52,819 nt of DNA. It comes from a gamma proteobacterium IMCC1989 (GTDB lineage Bacteria > Pseudomonadota > Gammaproteobacteria > Pseudomonadales > Cellvibrionaceae). Positions 18,873-27,659 of the stretch are shown here, in pieces. The stretch covers positions 1-52,819 of the forward strand of contig AEVK01000174.1 in NCBI GenBank assembly GCA_000209515.2, given 5' to 3'. The position numbers and the translations under genes were made by a program. The notes below the pieces were generated by a model that did no database searches, was not told the origin of the DNA, and saw only the letters and a program-made list of their open reading frames with translations. Positions within the stretch are counted from its first letter, which is position 1. Every line of letters starts with the position of its first letter.

Positions 18873-19595
18873 TTACCCCATATTAATGCGCTTAGCGTCT
18901 ATACGTATATCTTCTTCGGCAATAATGACTTGTTGCCGACCATTCAAACGCAAGAGATCTTTTGTGGTTAAGGAATAATTTTTAGCTTGTTGAATAAAAT
19001 TTCGAGCCTGCTGCACCAATGTACGTGCGGCACCAAAAACGAGGTCGGATGCGGACAGAGTCAATTTGTTCACCGCAAGCAGCTCCATCTCTTTCAACGC
19101 TTTAAAGCGTAAAACTGGAGCAACCCATTCAACAGGACGAGACGACGACATCACTAGCGGCGAAGAACGTTCTTTCCGCTTAAGCACTTGATTAATAATC
19201 AAGCGACCTTCTATCTCAACACACAACACCACATCATCCTTATTTGGCATAAGTAACAAACCTTCTGCAGCACTTGATACACGTTGCTTTTCGCCTAATT
19301 GCAATAAATATTTTTCGTTATCACTTCCCTTAGCCTTATTATCACGCTCTTTATCAAGCTTCGCATCTATATCTATTGTAAAATTGATTTCACCCTCGCA
19401 AACGGTTCCTACCTCAATAACGGTTGCGCTATATCCCAATACAACTGGAGTTCTCGGTTTTTCATTTAACGTTGGCATAACAGGATTTTTTTTCACGGCA
19501 GCATGAAAGTGAGGGGATGGCGCTCCATTAACATTCAGCAATGGACAATCATTGTCATGTATTATTTTTTTATTCATTTTTGTAACAGCACTCAT
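18873..19595 (-). CDS. DUF3540 protein of the T6SS tip module
   Basis: A 240-residue protein matching the pattern of DUF3540: an N-terminal domain with SATVIEVG and a beta-rich region, a central VVLCVEIEGRLIINQVLKR, then a C-terminal stretch of short beta repeats (LELLAVNKLTLSASDLV-like, ending NGRQQVIIAEEDIRIDA) that resembles a beta-helix. DUF3540 genes occur with DUF2169, pentapeptide and DUF4150 genes near vgrG. The role is not established, and a structural or adaptor part between VgrG and the tip is likely. Its ATG overlaps the upstream stop by ATGA. Confidence 0.78.
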   Translation of the reverse strand: MSAVTKMNKKIIHDNDCPLLNVNGAPSPHFHAAVKKNPVMPTLNEKPRTPVVLGYSATVIEVGTVCEGEINFTIDIDAKLDKERDNKAKGSDNEKYLLQLGEKQRVSSAAEGLLLMPNKDDVVLCVEIEGRLIINQVLKRKERSSPLVMSSSRPVEWVAPVLRFKALKEMELLAVNKLTLSASDLVFGAARTLVQQARNFIQQAKNYSLTTKDLLRLNGRQQVIIAEEDIRIDAKRINMG

Positions 19596-20656
19596 AAAGC
19601 TATTCCTCGCGCTTGTAATTTCTCATCGACGGCCTGCTGATCGGGCTCTGTTGTCACCATATCTCGTTTATTGGCACCACTCCAGTCACACTCCGATTCC
19701 TGCATGCCATGTACGATAGCACGCTGGGCATTAACTTTTTTAAACACCGAATGATCTAAAGTGCTGTAACTTAAATTAGCACCAGAAAAATCACTTTCTA
19801 AAAAAACAACTTCTTTAGCTGAAACACCTTTCATCCATGCATCTTTTAATATCGTTTTTTTAAAATGGCTTTTTTGTAAAATGGCATCCTGAAAATTAGC
19901 ACCTTCTAATATCGTATCATTAAAACTACATTCACTTACGGTTGACTCTATCAATAAACCCCGATGAAATTGTGCGCCATCAAAATTACAAAACGACAAC
20001 TGACATTTAGAAAGATTGGTTTCTATCATATTAGTTGCTATAAACAAGCACTTATCAAAAACACTATCATTACAAGTACAGCGTGTAAAAAGAGTGCCTG
20101 AAAAGTCTTGCTTGATAAAAACCCCTTCAATTAACAACACTTGATTTAACTCACATTGGGTAATGGCCGTGTGAGTAAAATCTGCTTTTGTCCATGTCAC
20201 ATTATAAAAAGTACATTGATCTATAGTGGCCTTATCCGTTGAACAACCCATTAAAATAGACGTTTGAAAGAAACATTCATCAAACACACTTTCTGAAAAA
20301 TCACATTCCGTCATCGTTGACTTATCTAAGTCAACTTTTTTCCAGCGGCTTTGTACTAATGTGGAGTTACATAAGGTTGTCGCTTCCATCTTGCCTTCGA
20401 AGACAGCTTTACTTAGATCACATTCAATAATACTGGTTTGCTGCATGATACTATTAACAAAATGGGTATTCGGTAAATCGCACTGAGTAAATACTACCCG
20501 CTCTAAATTGGTCTGTGTAAAATTACAATCAGAGAATTTACAATTTAAAAAAATAGCACCTTCCAAACTAATATTGGAAAAATCCATACCCGTGAAATCC
20601 ACTTTCATTAATGGCATTCCTTGAGCGATGGACTTTTTCAATTCATCTATTGTCAT
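19592..20656 (-). CDS. pentapeptide-repeat protein of the T6SS tip module
   Basis: 354 residues made almost wholly of pentapeptide repeats (A-x-L/F-x-x pattern, for example VDFTGMDFSNISLEGAIFL), predicted to form a right-handed quadrilateral beta-helix. There is no signal peptide or enzyme motif. Many repeats carry Cys in place of Ala (FLNCKF, ECDLSK), an odd enrichment. The start is the ATG at 20656: AGGTGA lies 5-7 nt upstream, while the GTG at 20665 lacks a site. It overlaps the DUF3540 gene by ATGA and lies 43 bp after the DUF2169-pentapeptide gene. It may be a cargo or a structural partner. Confidence 0.85.
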   Translation of the reverse strand: MTIDELKKSIAQGMPLMKVDFTGMDFSNISLEGAIFLNCKFSDCNFTQTNLERVVFTQCDLPNTHFVNSIMQQTSIIECDLSKAVFEGKMEATTLCNSTLVQSRWKKVDLDKSTMTECDFSESVFDECFFQTSILMGCSTDKATIDQCTFYNVTWTKADFTHTAITQCELNQVLLIEGVFIKQDFSGTLFTRCTCNDSVFDKCLFIATNMIETNLSKCQLSFCNFDGAQFHRGLLIESTVSECSFNDTILEGANFQDAILQKSHFKKTILKDAWMKGVSAKEVVFLESDFSGANLSYSTLDHSVFKKVNAQRAIVHGMQESECDWSGANKRDMVTTEPDQQAVDEKLQARGIAL

Positions 20657-20669
20657 CCAATTCACCTAT

Positions 20670-20699
20670 CTGTTCTTAGCTGTTCTTATCAATTCTTAT
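20670..20699. repeat. three 10-bp tandem units between pentapeptide genes
   Basis: CTGTTCTTAG, CTGTTCTTAT and CAATTCTTAT stand head to tail in the 43-bp gap between the two pentapeptide-repeat genes. Confidence 0.65.
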
Positions 20700-23288
20700 T
20701 TATTTCAGTGCAGTCTGAGGCTTAACCACCGACCGGCGCAATAAGCTGTGCTGATAACTATTACTTTCTAATGTACAATTAAAAAACTCTGACTCCACCA
20801 AATGGCTATTATCAAAGTTCACCTTTCTCACTACAGCCTCGTTAAATAATACATCGCGACAATTGGCATTAGTTAACTGTGCCAATGTCATTAAACTACG
20901 TTTAAATATCGCTTTACTGACATCAGCTGATTGCAATTTCGCATCACCAAAATCACATTCAACAAACACTGCATAATGTGCTTTAAGCTTTTGTAAATTA
21001 ACGCCTCTAAAACCACAAATCTTACAAGAAGCATGGCTAAAATCCGCGTTTTCCAAGTCTGCCTCACTACTAAACTGCACAAGTTCTAATGCAGACTTAT
21101 GAAAACTCACTCTTTTTGCTTTAGCATCAACAAAAATACATTTGTATAATGTGGCTTCATGCCACTGAGAATCATGCAAAATCGACTGCATAAAAATTGA
21201 CTCTACAATGGACGATTGATGCCATTGACTTTTTTCAAATGAGGTATTATTAAAAAGGCTTTTATCAAACGTTGCGTGACAAAAATCACTCCCTGAAAAA
21301 TCCGCTGTCGTCGCGATCAAGCTAGTGGCTTTGCTATAGCTAAAATCAGTATTTTCAAATTTACTGTCGGTAAACACTGCTCTATCTAAACAAGCGTTGA
21401 CAAATATCGCAGAAACACCGCTCGCTTTACTAAAGTTAGCTTGTGTAAGCACCGTTTCTGCAAAGCAAGTATTATTGATAAGCGCTTCGGTAAACACTGC
21501 GCCAGATAGGTTTGCTTGGCTAAAGTCACAATCATTCAAATTGCTATTTTCAAACATGACATCACGACAATCTAAGCCCGAAAAGTTCATTCCAGATAAA
21601 TTAATATTAGAAAAATCTCGGCCTGCTAACGATTTCTTTGCTGTAATGAGCTCTATCACCCATGCTTTTGCTTGCTGCTGAAGTACATCGGACAAGTACT
21701 TTTTATTCATACTCTCCTGCGCACATTGCCGTGCTTGGCGCTGCATAGTGAGTAATTTATCGTACGCTTGAGCTAAAGTATTAGGATCTAACTCATCGGC
21801 ATCATTTAATTGCTGTTTAGCCGCATCAGATAAACCATCAATAACATCACCTATCCCCTTAACCGCAGCGGCTTGCTGCTGCTGCTTCAGATCTTCGGCT
21901 ACTACATAAACCGGGGTAAGCAGGCGTAGCTTTAGTTCGTCGATTGTTTCAGCGGGGAGTGTTTTATCAGAAACATTTTTTTCAGAAGAGACATTCTCTT
22001 TACTAGTAGAATATTTATCTTTGAATTCATCTTGGTAGCCGCCCGCTAACTTTTCTAACTCCGCCTGTTTTTCGGCCATTTCTTTTTGCAGTTTTTCTTG
22101 TAATTGATCTGTTGCCGCCAGCATATCAGTCAGATCAAAGTCTCCCGCTGCCAATACAGCGCTAGGAATAGTGGGAATATCATATTCAGATTTTTCAGGC
22201 GTAGATGGTTGTTTTTTCTCAGTCAATGCTTGCTGTAACTCGTCATTTCCCGGAGCGCCCTCTGGCAATGATTGATCAACAATTTCTTGAGCTTGCTGAA
22301 GATACTGCTCACGCATAGCCTGCATCTGCTCTTGTTCCTCTGCTTCACCTTGCTGAATAAGCGCCTCCATAGCAGCGGTTTCTTCGGGTGTTTTCAACGG
22401 CATTAATTGTGATTCATTAAACACATGGGCTATCGCTGTTTTCATATTCGTGCGCAACGAAAGAACATTTTTATAATAGTCGATTGTTCTAGGCTCATCT
22501 TGGGTGTTTTCGTACGCCAACAAAAGCGCATTAACATCCAAGCCATCACTATCATTCACCTCTGTTTCACCACGAAAAATGGCAACACCCAATGCAATTT
22601 CAGGAAAGAACCAGACGGTCTCAAGATTGGTTTTCAATTCAACAAATTGATTTTCTGGGTCTCGTTTGAGATCAGTAAAAATACGCACATTAATATCAGG
22701 TAAAAACCCCTCAATACACTTTTCCGTTGGATGCATATCCCTCAATACATAAGAGCTACCGGCTGTAAAATAAGGCGATTTAAATAGCCCGCTCGTTAAC
22801 TGCTGATCTTTTGGAGCCGTATTAAATAGTCGTGTATCGGTATCTACCGGCAGGCCCGGATGAACCTTTTCCAGCCATTTTTTATCGTAGGTACCGTTAT
22901 ATTGACTGCGGCGTTTATCTAATACATCTACTGGCATAAAATCAGTCAGTGCATTGCCCTTTGACTTATTCCAACGCGAGATGCGCACTTGTTTTTTAAT
23001 GCTTTCAATTTCCAATCGTGGTGTGGATCGATAAAACACACCATGTTGATGGAAATAACCTTTAGCACAAACTAAAGCCTCACCACGAGGCTTAACAAAA
23101 CCAATATCCAATGCCTCCCCCATAGGTAGTTGAGACATCACTTTAGGCCATTGATCATACTCTACGACAGGGTGCTGACTATCACCTTGTAGTGGGAAAA
23201 AAGCCAAGGCACCCACGGCAAAACGATGATGTTTGAGGTGGTAGGTTTTATGGATTAACCCGAGACGGTTAGACTTAATAATTTGCAT
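20700..23288 (-). CDS. DUF2169 adaptor fused to a pentapeptide-repeat domain
   Basis: 862 residues in three parts. Residues 1 to about 300 match DUF2169, a T6SS effector adaptor/chaperone family, with GKAL-like strands and YDKKWLEKVHPGLPVDTDTR then LFNTAPKDQQ, the family hallmark. Residues about 300-550 are Gln/Glu-rich and probably coiled-coil. Residues about 565-862 are pentapeptide repeats (GRDFSNINLSGMNFSGLDCR). In Agrobacterium a DUF2169 protein loads a DNase effector onto VgrG. Here the gene follows vgrG by 22 bp. The pentapeptide half may be the delivered cargo or an extended docking surface. No other catalytic motif was seen. Confidence 0.85.
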   Translation of the reverse strand: MQIIKSNRLGLIHKTYHLKHHRFAVGALAFFPLQGDSQHPVVEYDQWPKVMSQLPMGEALDIGFVKPRGEALVCAKGYFHQHGVFYRSTPRLEIESIKKQVRISRWNKSKGNALTDFMPVDVLDKRRSQYNGTYDKKWLEKVHPGLPVDTDTRLFNTAPKDQQLTSGLFKSPYFTAGSSYVLRDMHPTEKCIEGFLPDINVRIFTDLKRDPENQFVELKTNLETVWFFPEIALGVAIFRGETEVNDSDGLDVNALLLAYENTQDEPRTIDYYKNVLSLRTNMKTAIAHVFNESQLMPLKTPEETAAMEALIQQGEAEEQEQMQAMREQYLQQAQEIVDQSLPEGAPGNDELQQALTEKKQPSTPEKSEYDIPTIPSAVLAAGDFDLTDMLAATDQLQEKLQKEMAEKQAELEKLAGGYQDEFKDKYSTSKENVSSEKNVSDKTLPAETIDELKLRLLTPVYVVAEDLKQQQQAAAVKGIGDVIDGLSDAAKQQLNDADELDPNTLAQAYDKLLTMQRQARQCAQESMNKKYLSDVLQQQAKAWVIELITAKKSLAGRDFSNINLSGMNFSGLDCRDVMFENSNLNDCDFSQANLSGAVFTEALINNTCFAETVLTQANFSKASGVSAIFVNACLDRAVFTDSKFENTDFSYSKATSLIATTADFSGSDFCHATFDKSLFNNTSFEKSQWHQSSIVESIFMQSILHDSQWHEATLYKCIFVDAKAKRVSFHKSALELVQFSSEADLENADFSHASCKICGFRGVNLQKLKAHYAVFVECDFGDAKLQSADVSKAIFKRSLMTLAQLTNANCRDVLFNEAVVRKVNFDNSHLVESEFFNCTLESNSYQHSLLRRSVVKPQTALK

Positions 23289-23310
23289 ACGCGTTTTTAT
23301 ATAACTCCCA

Positions 23311-26300
23311 TTACACCTTTAAATCCATACCTGATATGACTTCGGCAATGGTTGCACGTAATTTCGCTTGCTGACGTAAGTCTAATTCTGCCTTCGTAAC
23401 CCCATTAATCATTTCAAAATCGGCACTGGCTTGGTTAACAATTTTTGCTGTCGCAGCTAATGAGTTAATCAGTTCCACACTGGCGCTCATACTATTGGTG
23501 ATAGAAGCAGAGGCCGATAAAGTATTGGTTAATGCAAGACTAGCGCTAAGATTAAGACTCATAGATGTAGATGCGCCAATATTCAAACTCGTATCGGATT
23601 TAGCCGATATAGACACGTTCGTTGAATTACTCGCCGCTAAACTAATAGATGTGTCATCAGAAACACCAACAGAGATACTCGTTGATTTGCGCGCAGCAAC
23701 ATTAATAGAGGTATCATCTGTTGCACCCACAAAAACACTAGTGGATTTTTTTGCCGCCACATTCACCGAAGATTCATTGCTCATTCCTACTGACACACTA
23801 GACGAATTACGATTAGATACATTAACCGACACATCATTAGTAGCACCCACAAATGTACTGGTAGAATTTTTTGCACCGATATATGTCGATGCATCTGTTG
23901 AGTTACCAATGGTGGTACTCAGATTAGTATTATTCGTTAGGTTCGTTTGTATATTGGTACTTGACCCTATCGTAGTCGACTGAGAAAACGTATCAGCAAT
24001 TTGTGTAGAGTAGTTAAGTGATGGGCCAATAGTCGTGGATAAATTCGTTGTACCCGCAATACGGGTATCAATATTCATGATTGCGCCAATAGTTAAGGAG
24101 TTACTAAATTGTGCGGCGCAGGTAATACTATTACTCACCGACATACCGACCATCAGAGAGTCGTTAAATGTTGCCCCCAAAGTTTTACTAATATTTTCGC
24201 TAACCCCCAAAGTAATCGAAGAATTGTAATGAGTGCCAGGAATAAGGCTGCCGATAGATACATCTGGTGCGCTAATACCCACGCCATTGCAATTAATAGA
24301 CCTGCCTAATACCGACGAACGACTAAAGGTATCGCCATTACCCAGCTCACTAGTATATTCACTGATGTCTTTAGGTAATTTTCCATTCACAAAACTAGGA
24401 TTATTTAAATCTGGCGCTGGAGTATACTTGCCTATCACCGAAACGTTAGCGCTCTTACCGGTTTCAGAGTAGCCCTCGCTGACTTTTGTTGAGCCATAAT
24501 TATAACTATGTGCCGCATGGGATTCACCAAAGCTACTGCCCTGCGATATGGATGCGCCGAGTAAACCCACATCAGGATTATCTTCGTTGCCACTGAGTGA
24601 TACGCTCCATGAACCGCCCTTGTTGTAACTACAACTACCATAATTAGTCCCCGCCATACCCACATGATCATAGGCGTTTTCGACTAAACGAATGGCTTGG
24701 GGTAAATTGGTTTGCGCGGTGTGTCCAAAGTGAATACTGATGCTGTCGCCATAGTTAGTTGAATAGCTACTGCCCCAGTTGGTATTGGCTTGCCATGAAG
24801 CGCTACGTCGATCAGGTGGTTGAATCACTTTAGAGCCATGAGAGGCCAATATTTGTTGCAACTCTGGCTGCTCACTTTCATTACTGCCACGACCAATCAT
24901 CACCATTGAATTAATTTCCGGTACCGATTGCGATGAGCGTGGTAATACTACCCAATGCTTTTGTCCGGTTGCTAATTGAACTAAGCAACCTGCCTCACCG
25001 TGGCATTCGCCTTCGTGTTGCAGTTCACCATCAAAAAAAACTTGGCCTTTTTCTGGCTGGAAATTACTTTTACTACGATAACGCCAACCTACCGGTTTTT
25101 CGTGATCCAGCACCTTAGCCAACACACTCCCTTGCTGTGTACTCTGCATGGAAAATGGCGTTAAAAATGTTTTATTTTGCTCTTCGCCATCGGTGACCAC
25201 CGAGGTCGCTTCAATACTACCGGTATAACCCGTTTCGCCACTGAATTTGTGTTGAATCTTGGTCACCACATAAATTTCTTGATCGAACTCAGGCCGCCCT
25301 TTACCTTCAACGTCATCACCGCCGAGCAAAGGATTAAACAACTGAAAGCAATATCCGGGGCTTAATAAAGGGTTATACACCGAACCTGTTAAGGTCGCGG
25401 ATTCAGTATTAATTTGTTGCGATATTTTACGCTGTTGATCTTTCGCTTCGGCATCATTGACACCGTAGTCATAATTCCAATGATGATGGTAACCAACAGG
25501 AGCAGAGCTATTATCTTGCGCACTATAACTATTAAAACTCGCAACGGTATTGTCTTTCCATTCGGGATCTATTTGGTTTAATAAGGTTTGCACCTTGGCC
25601 GGCATCATTTTTACCGAGTAGCGTAAGTCGGCAAACACATCATATTGCTGAGAGCGCAATGGCTCGACAGAGCTAAAGGTATAGCGCAAAGGTAAAGGAC
25701 CGTGGTGAAAACCCGGTATAGAAACAGTATCAGGTGTTAATACTTTATCCGAGAAGACTAAAGTCAATTTATCTTCTTCGTGAATAAAAAAATAATTAAT
25801 AAATGCCTTTCCTAAAATACGCTGTAACATATCCATCGACGACTCGCCGGACTGCATCCAGTCTTGGATACGTGTGAGTGTAGGACTATCGCTAAAATCA
25901 AAGCGCAAAACAAAATGGGGATCTTGTAGTTCTTGTGCAAACATTTGCGTAATCAACTCACGAATATCACAACCACTGAAAATATAATAATTATTTCTCA
26001 AGGTGAGTAAATGTAATGGCGATTGCAGGGTCAAGGTATAAATACCCGGTGCGCCCATGGCTAATTCGGTAATCACACCGCGAAAAAAGCGCGGAGTAAA
26101 ACCATCACCTTCTGGCATCGCAATACGTACTTTCGCCCAATGCCCAATATAACGCGCATCGAGTAACAAGCCCTTTTCATCAGTATCATCCGCCCGCAAT
26201 TCGACCGATAACTGAAAAGGTTGGGAGACCGACTCTTGCCCTTCGAAAGAACTCACACGAATATACTGGCTACCCATAGCACCCAGCGCCACATCACCTT

Positions 26301-26373
26301 CAATTTCGATTAATGCGAGCTGGTTATCGACACTCAGTGATTCGATATTAAATGGAGGATAACTATCGGCCAT
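23311..26373 (-). CDS. vgrG: VgrG/TssI spike protein with long repeat extension
   Basis: Trimeric T6SS spike. The N-terminal gp27-like part begins near FEGQESVSQPFQLSVELRA and includes LLHLLTLRNNYYIFSGC-type sequence. The gp5 OB-fold region includes GQVFFDGELQHEGECHGEAGC and WVVLPRSSQSVPE. The C-terminal half is a beta-helix needle: residues 717-976 (this start) are thirteen 20-residue repeats, then a 44-residue tail. No toxin domain is visible. I chose the ATG at 26373. A GTG at 26421 would add 16 residues but lies upstream of the start site expected from the sigma-54-like promoter at 26427-26442. 1020 residues is long for a VgrG without an effector domain. Confidence 0.93.
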   Translation of the reverse strand: MADSYPPFNIESLSVDNQLALIEIEGDVALGAMGSQYIRVSSFEGQESVSQPFQLSVELRADDTDEKGLLLDARYIGHWAKVRIAMPEGDGFTPRFFRGVITELAMGAPGIYTLTLQSPLHLLTLRNNYYIFSGCDIRELITQMFAQELQDPHFVLRFDFSDSPTLTRIQDWMQSGESSMDMLQRILGKAFINYFFIHEEDKLTLVFSDKVLTPDTVSIPGFHHGPLPLRYTFSSVEPLRSQQYDVFADLRYSVKMMPAKVQTLLNQIDPEWKDNTVASFNSYSAQDNSSAPVGYHHHWNYDYGVNDAEAKDQQRKISQQINTESATLTGSVYNPLLSPGYCFQLFNPLLGGDDVEGKGRPEFDQEIYVVTKIQHKFSGETGYTGSIEATSVVTDGEEQNKTFLTPFSMQSTQQGSVLAKVLDHEKPVGWRYRSKSNFQPEKGQVFFDGELQHEGECHGEAGCLVQLATGQKHWVVLPRSSQSVPEINSMVMIGRGSNESEQPELQQILASHGSKVIQPPDRRSASWQANTNWGSSYSTNYGDSISIHFGHTAQTNLPQAIRLVENAYDHVGMAGTNYGSCSYNKGGSWSVSLSGNEDNPDVGLLGASISQGSSFGESHAAHSYNYGSTKVSEGYSETGKSANVSVIGKYTPAPDLNNPSFVNGKLPKDISEYTSELGNGDTFSRSSVLGRSINCNGVGISAPDVSIGSLIPGTHYNSSITLGVSENISKTLGATFNDSLMVGMSVSNSITCAAQFSNSLTIGAIMNIDTRIAGTTNLSTTIGPSLNYSTQIADTFSQSTTIGSSTNIQTNLTNNTNLSTTIGNSTDASTYIGAKNSTSTFVGATNDVSVNVSNRNSSSVSVGMSNESSVNVAAKKSTSVFVGATDDTSINVAARKSTSISVGVSDDTSISLAASNSTNVSISAKSDTSLNIGASTSMSLNLSASLALTNTLSASASITNSMSASVELINSLAATAKIVNQASADFEMINGVTKAELDLRQQAKLRATIAEVISGMDLKV
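23446..24225 (-). repeat. 13 x 60-bp coding repeats in the VgrG needle
   Basis: The translated segment divides into thirteen consecutive 20-residue units without gaps, for example NLSTTIGPSLNYSTQIADTF and STSVFVGATDDTSINVAARK. The pattern is S-x-[TSV]-x-[IV]-G-x-[ST] followed by S/T-x-[IVL]-x-x. Two beta strands per unit are likely. The DNA copies are diverged but in exact register. Confidence 0.88.
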
Positions 26374-26426
26374 AGGAATTATTTTTGTTAAACCTTCATG
26401 AATAATATGTGTAGTATTCACTTACA

Positions 26427-26442
26427 AGCAGGTTTAATGCCA
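26427..26442 (-). promoter_or_regulatory. candidate sigma-54 promoter of the vgrG module
   Basis: The minus strand reads TGGCATTAAACCTGCT: GG and GC separated by exactly 10 bp, with TGGCA at -24 and TGC at -12. The expected start is near 26416, about 43 bp before the vgrG ATG at 26373. It is weaker than the promoter at 45144-45159. Confidence 0.45.
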
Positions 26443-26494
26443 GATGAGCATGGGAGCGTATTTGAGGTATTTTTACTGAAGTTGTGTATTTTTC

Positions 26495-26556
26495 ATCCTC
26501 AAAGCACCTTTTTTATTCTCAAAGTACCTTTATTTATTCTCAAAGCACCTTTATTT
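26495..26556. repeat. three-copy 21-bp tandem repeat upstream of vgrG
   Basis: The units are ATCCTCAAAGCACCTTTTTT (20 bp), then two 21-bp units starting ATTCTCAAAGTACCTTT and ATTCTCAAAGCACCTTT. The opposite strand has AAAGGTGCTTT or AAAGGTACTTT in each unit, a small inverted repeat. The array lies about 80-140 bp upstream of the start expected from the sigma-54-like promoter, which is enhancer distance. Confidence 0.8.
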
Positions 26557-26588
26557 AGCCATATATTGATGGATTCGTTGTGAGAAAT

Positions 26589-26614
26589 AAAAAATCGCGG
26601 GTTATTTTTAACCC
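26589..26614 (-). terminator. weak terminator-like hairpin after the 343-residue gene
   Basis: On the minus strand GGGTT-AAAAAT-AACCC is followed after GCGA by six Ts, about 14-39 bp after the stop at 26628. The stem is only 5 bp, so termination may be partial. Confidence 0.4.
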
Positions 26615-26627
26615 ATGTAAAAAAAGA

Positions 26628-27659
26628 TTATTTTAGCCTACGAGGTGATGGCGGTGGATGACCCACTGCACCTGCGCCTGCACCTCTTGTTTGTAAAACG
26701 GCTCTAATATCTTTAGCCGCTTCACGTGTGTAATGTATATGTGCCTGTTTAGCAGGTACTTCTTTTGATAATGCTGAATGAGTTGAATCTGTCACTGGCG
26801 CATTAAATGCGTGGGTAGTAGATAAAGTCGCCGCATCTAAACGCACACTTTGTAGGTCAGCCATTAATGGAAACGTACCTGCCGAATGCATGTTTATAAA
26901 ATTTTGTTCCGCGGTCTGCATAACACCTGTACGTAAACGATGATTATAGGTGCTATTACTACCACCACCATCTCCCCTAAGAGCAGCGGCTGTTGGATGT
27001 TGCGCACGCGTGCCAGTAGGGTCATCGTCATGCTCCGAAGCAATACCCGCTGTATCGCCTCTGACATAACTTGTTGTCACTGACATTAACTCATGGATTC
27101 TTGATAATTTACCATGACGAGCGATATCGTCGTCAGAAACAGCATTTTTTGCGAGGTTTTTTAATGCTGCTGCTCTACCAGATGCCCTCGAATGCGTAAC
27201 AGATGTTTGTGCAAATTCATCCCAACCATTCGCTTTATGAATATCGCCATCAAAAGCCGTAAATTCTGAACTAACCCCCGTACGGTATACATTTTTTTGA
27301 GCACCATTAGCCATGCCCACTCCCTTGGACTCAAATGCATTAGCAACTCCCGGCTCAAAGTGTTTATCAATTACACCATGAAGATCGGCATGCAATGATT
27401 CCAAAGCGGCTATTTCATCATCTAAATGTGCGCTAGGCATAGCCGCAAGCCGAGATATATTACTAACACCGCGAGCATGCGCTTCCCTTTTTTGAATAGC
27501 GGTGGTGTCTAAGTGGGTAGAGGTAAAGTCGTGAGGTTCTTGTGCTGAATAATTTGCCGTCGTAATAGTAGGAGCTTCTTTTTTCTGTAAAAAAATACGC
27601 TTATCTTGGCTCATTAATGCCAATGCTTTAGACGCGGTAAATTCGTCACCGGCGGCCAT
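26628..27659 (-). CDS. unknown protein of the T6SS accessory cluster, candidate effector
   Basis: 343 residues, no signal peptide or membrane segment. It is rich in Ala, His, Thr, Ser and Asp and ends in a Pro/Arg-rich tail (GHPPPSPRRLK). Some parts look helical (DDEIAALESLHADLHGVI). I recognise no domain. Its ATG overlaps the stop of the TPR-GNAT gene (TAATG), so the two are translationally coupled and probably act together. It lies directly upstream of the vgrG module. Position and lack of housekeeping similarity make it a candidate effector, immunity or chaperone protein. This is inference only. Confidence 0.65.
   Translation of the reverse strand: MAAGDEFTASKALALMSQDKRIFLQKKEAPTITTANYSAQEPHDFTSTHLDTTAIQKREAHARGVSNISRLAAMPSAHLDDEIAALESLHADLHGVIDKHFEPGVANAFESKGVGMANGAQKNVYRTGVSSEFTAFDGDIHKANGWDEFAQTSVTHSRASGRAAALKNLAKNAVSDDDIARHGKLSRIHELMSVTTSYVRGDTAGIASEHDDDPTGTRAQHPTAAALRGDGGGSNSTYNHRLRTGVMQTAEQNFINMHSAGTFPLMADLQSVRLDAATLSTTHAFNAPVTDSTHSALSKEVPAKQAHIHYTREAAKDIRAVLQTRGAGAGAVGHPPPSPRRLK

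Noticed and set aside
23495-23983. 162-residue plus-strand ORF opposite vgrG
   Set aside because: Its length comes from the regular codon pattern of the VgrG repeats on the other strand. It is a shadow frame.
26374-26421. GTG start at 26421 for vgrG
   Set aside because: No Shine-Dalgarno, and the expected sigma-54 transcript start (about 26416) lies inside the extra codons.
26398-26583. 61-residue plus-strand ORF upstream of vgrG
   Set aside because: Its repeated F-I-L-K-x-P-L pattern is only the translation of the 21-bp tandem repeat (7 codons per unit). No ribosome site was seen.
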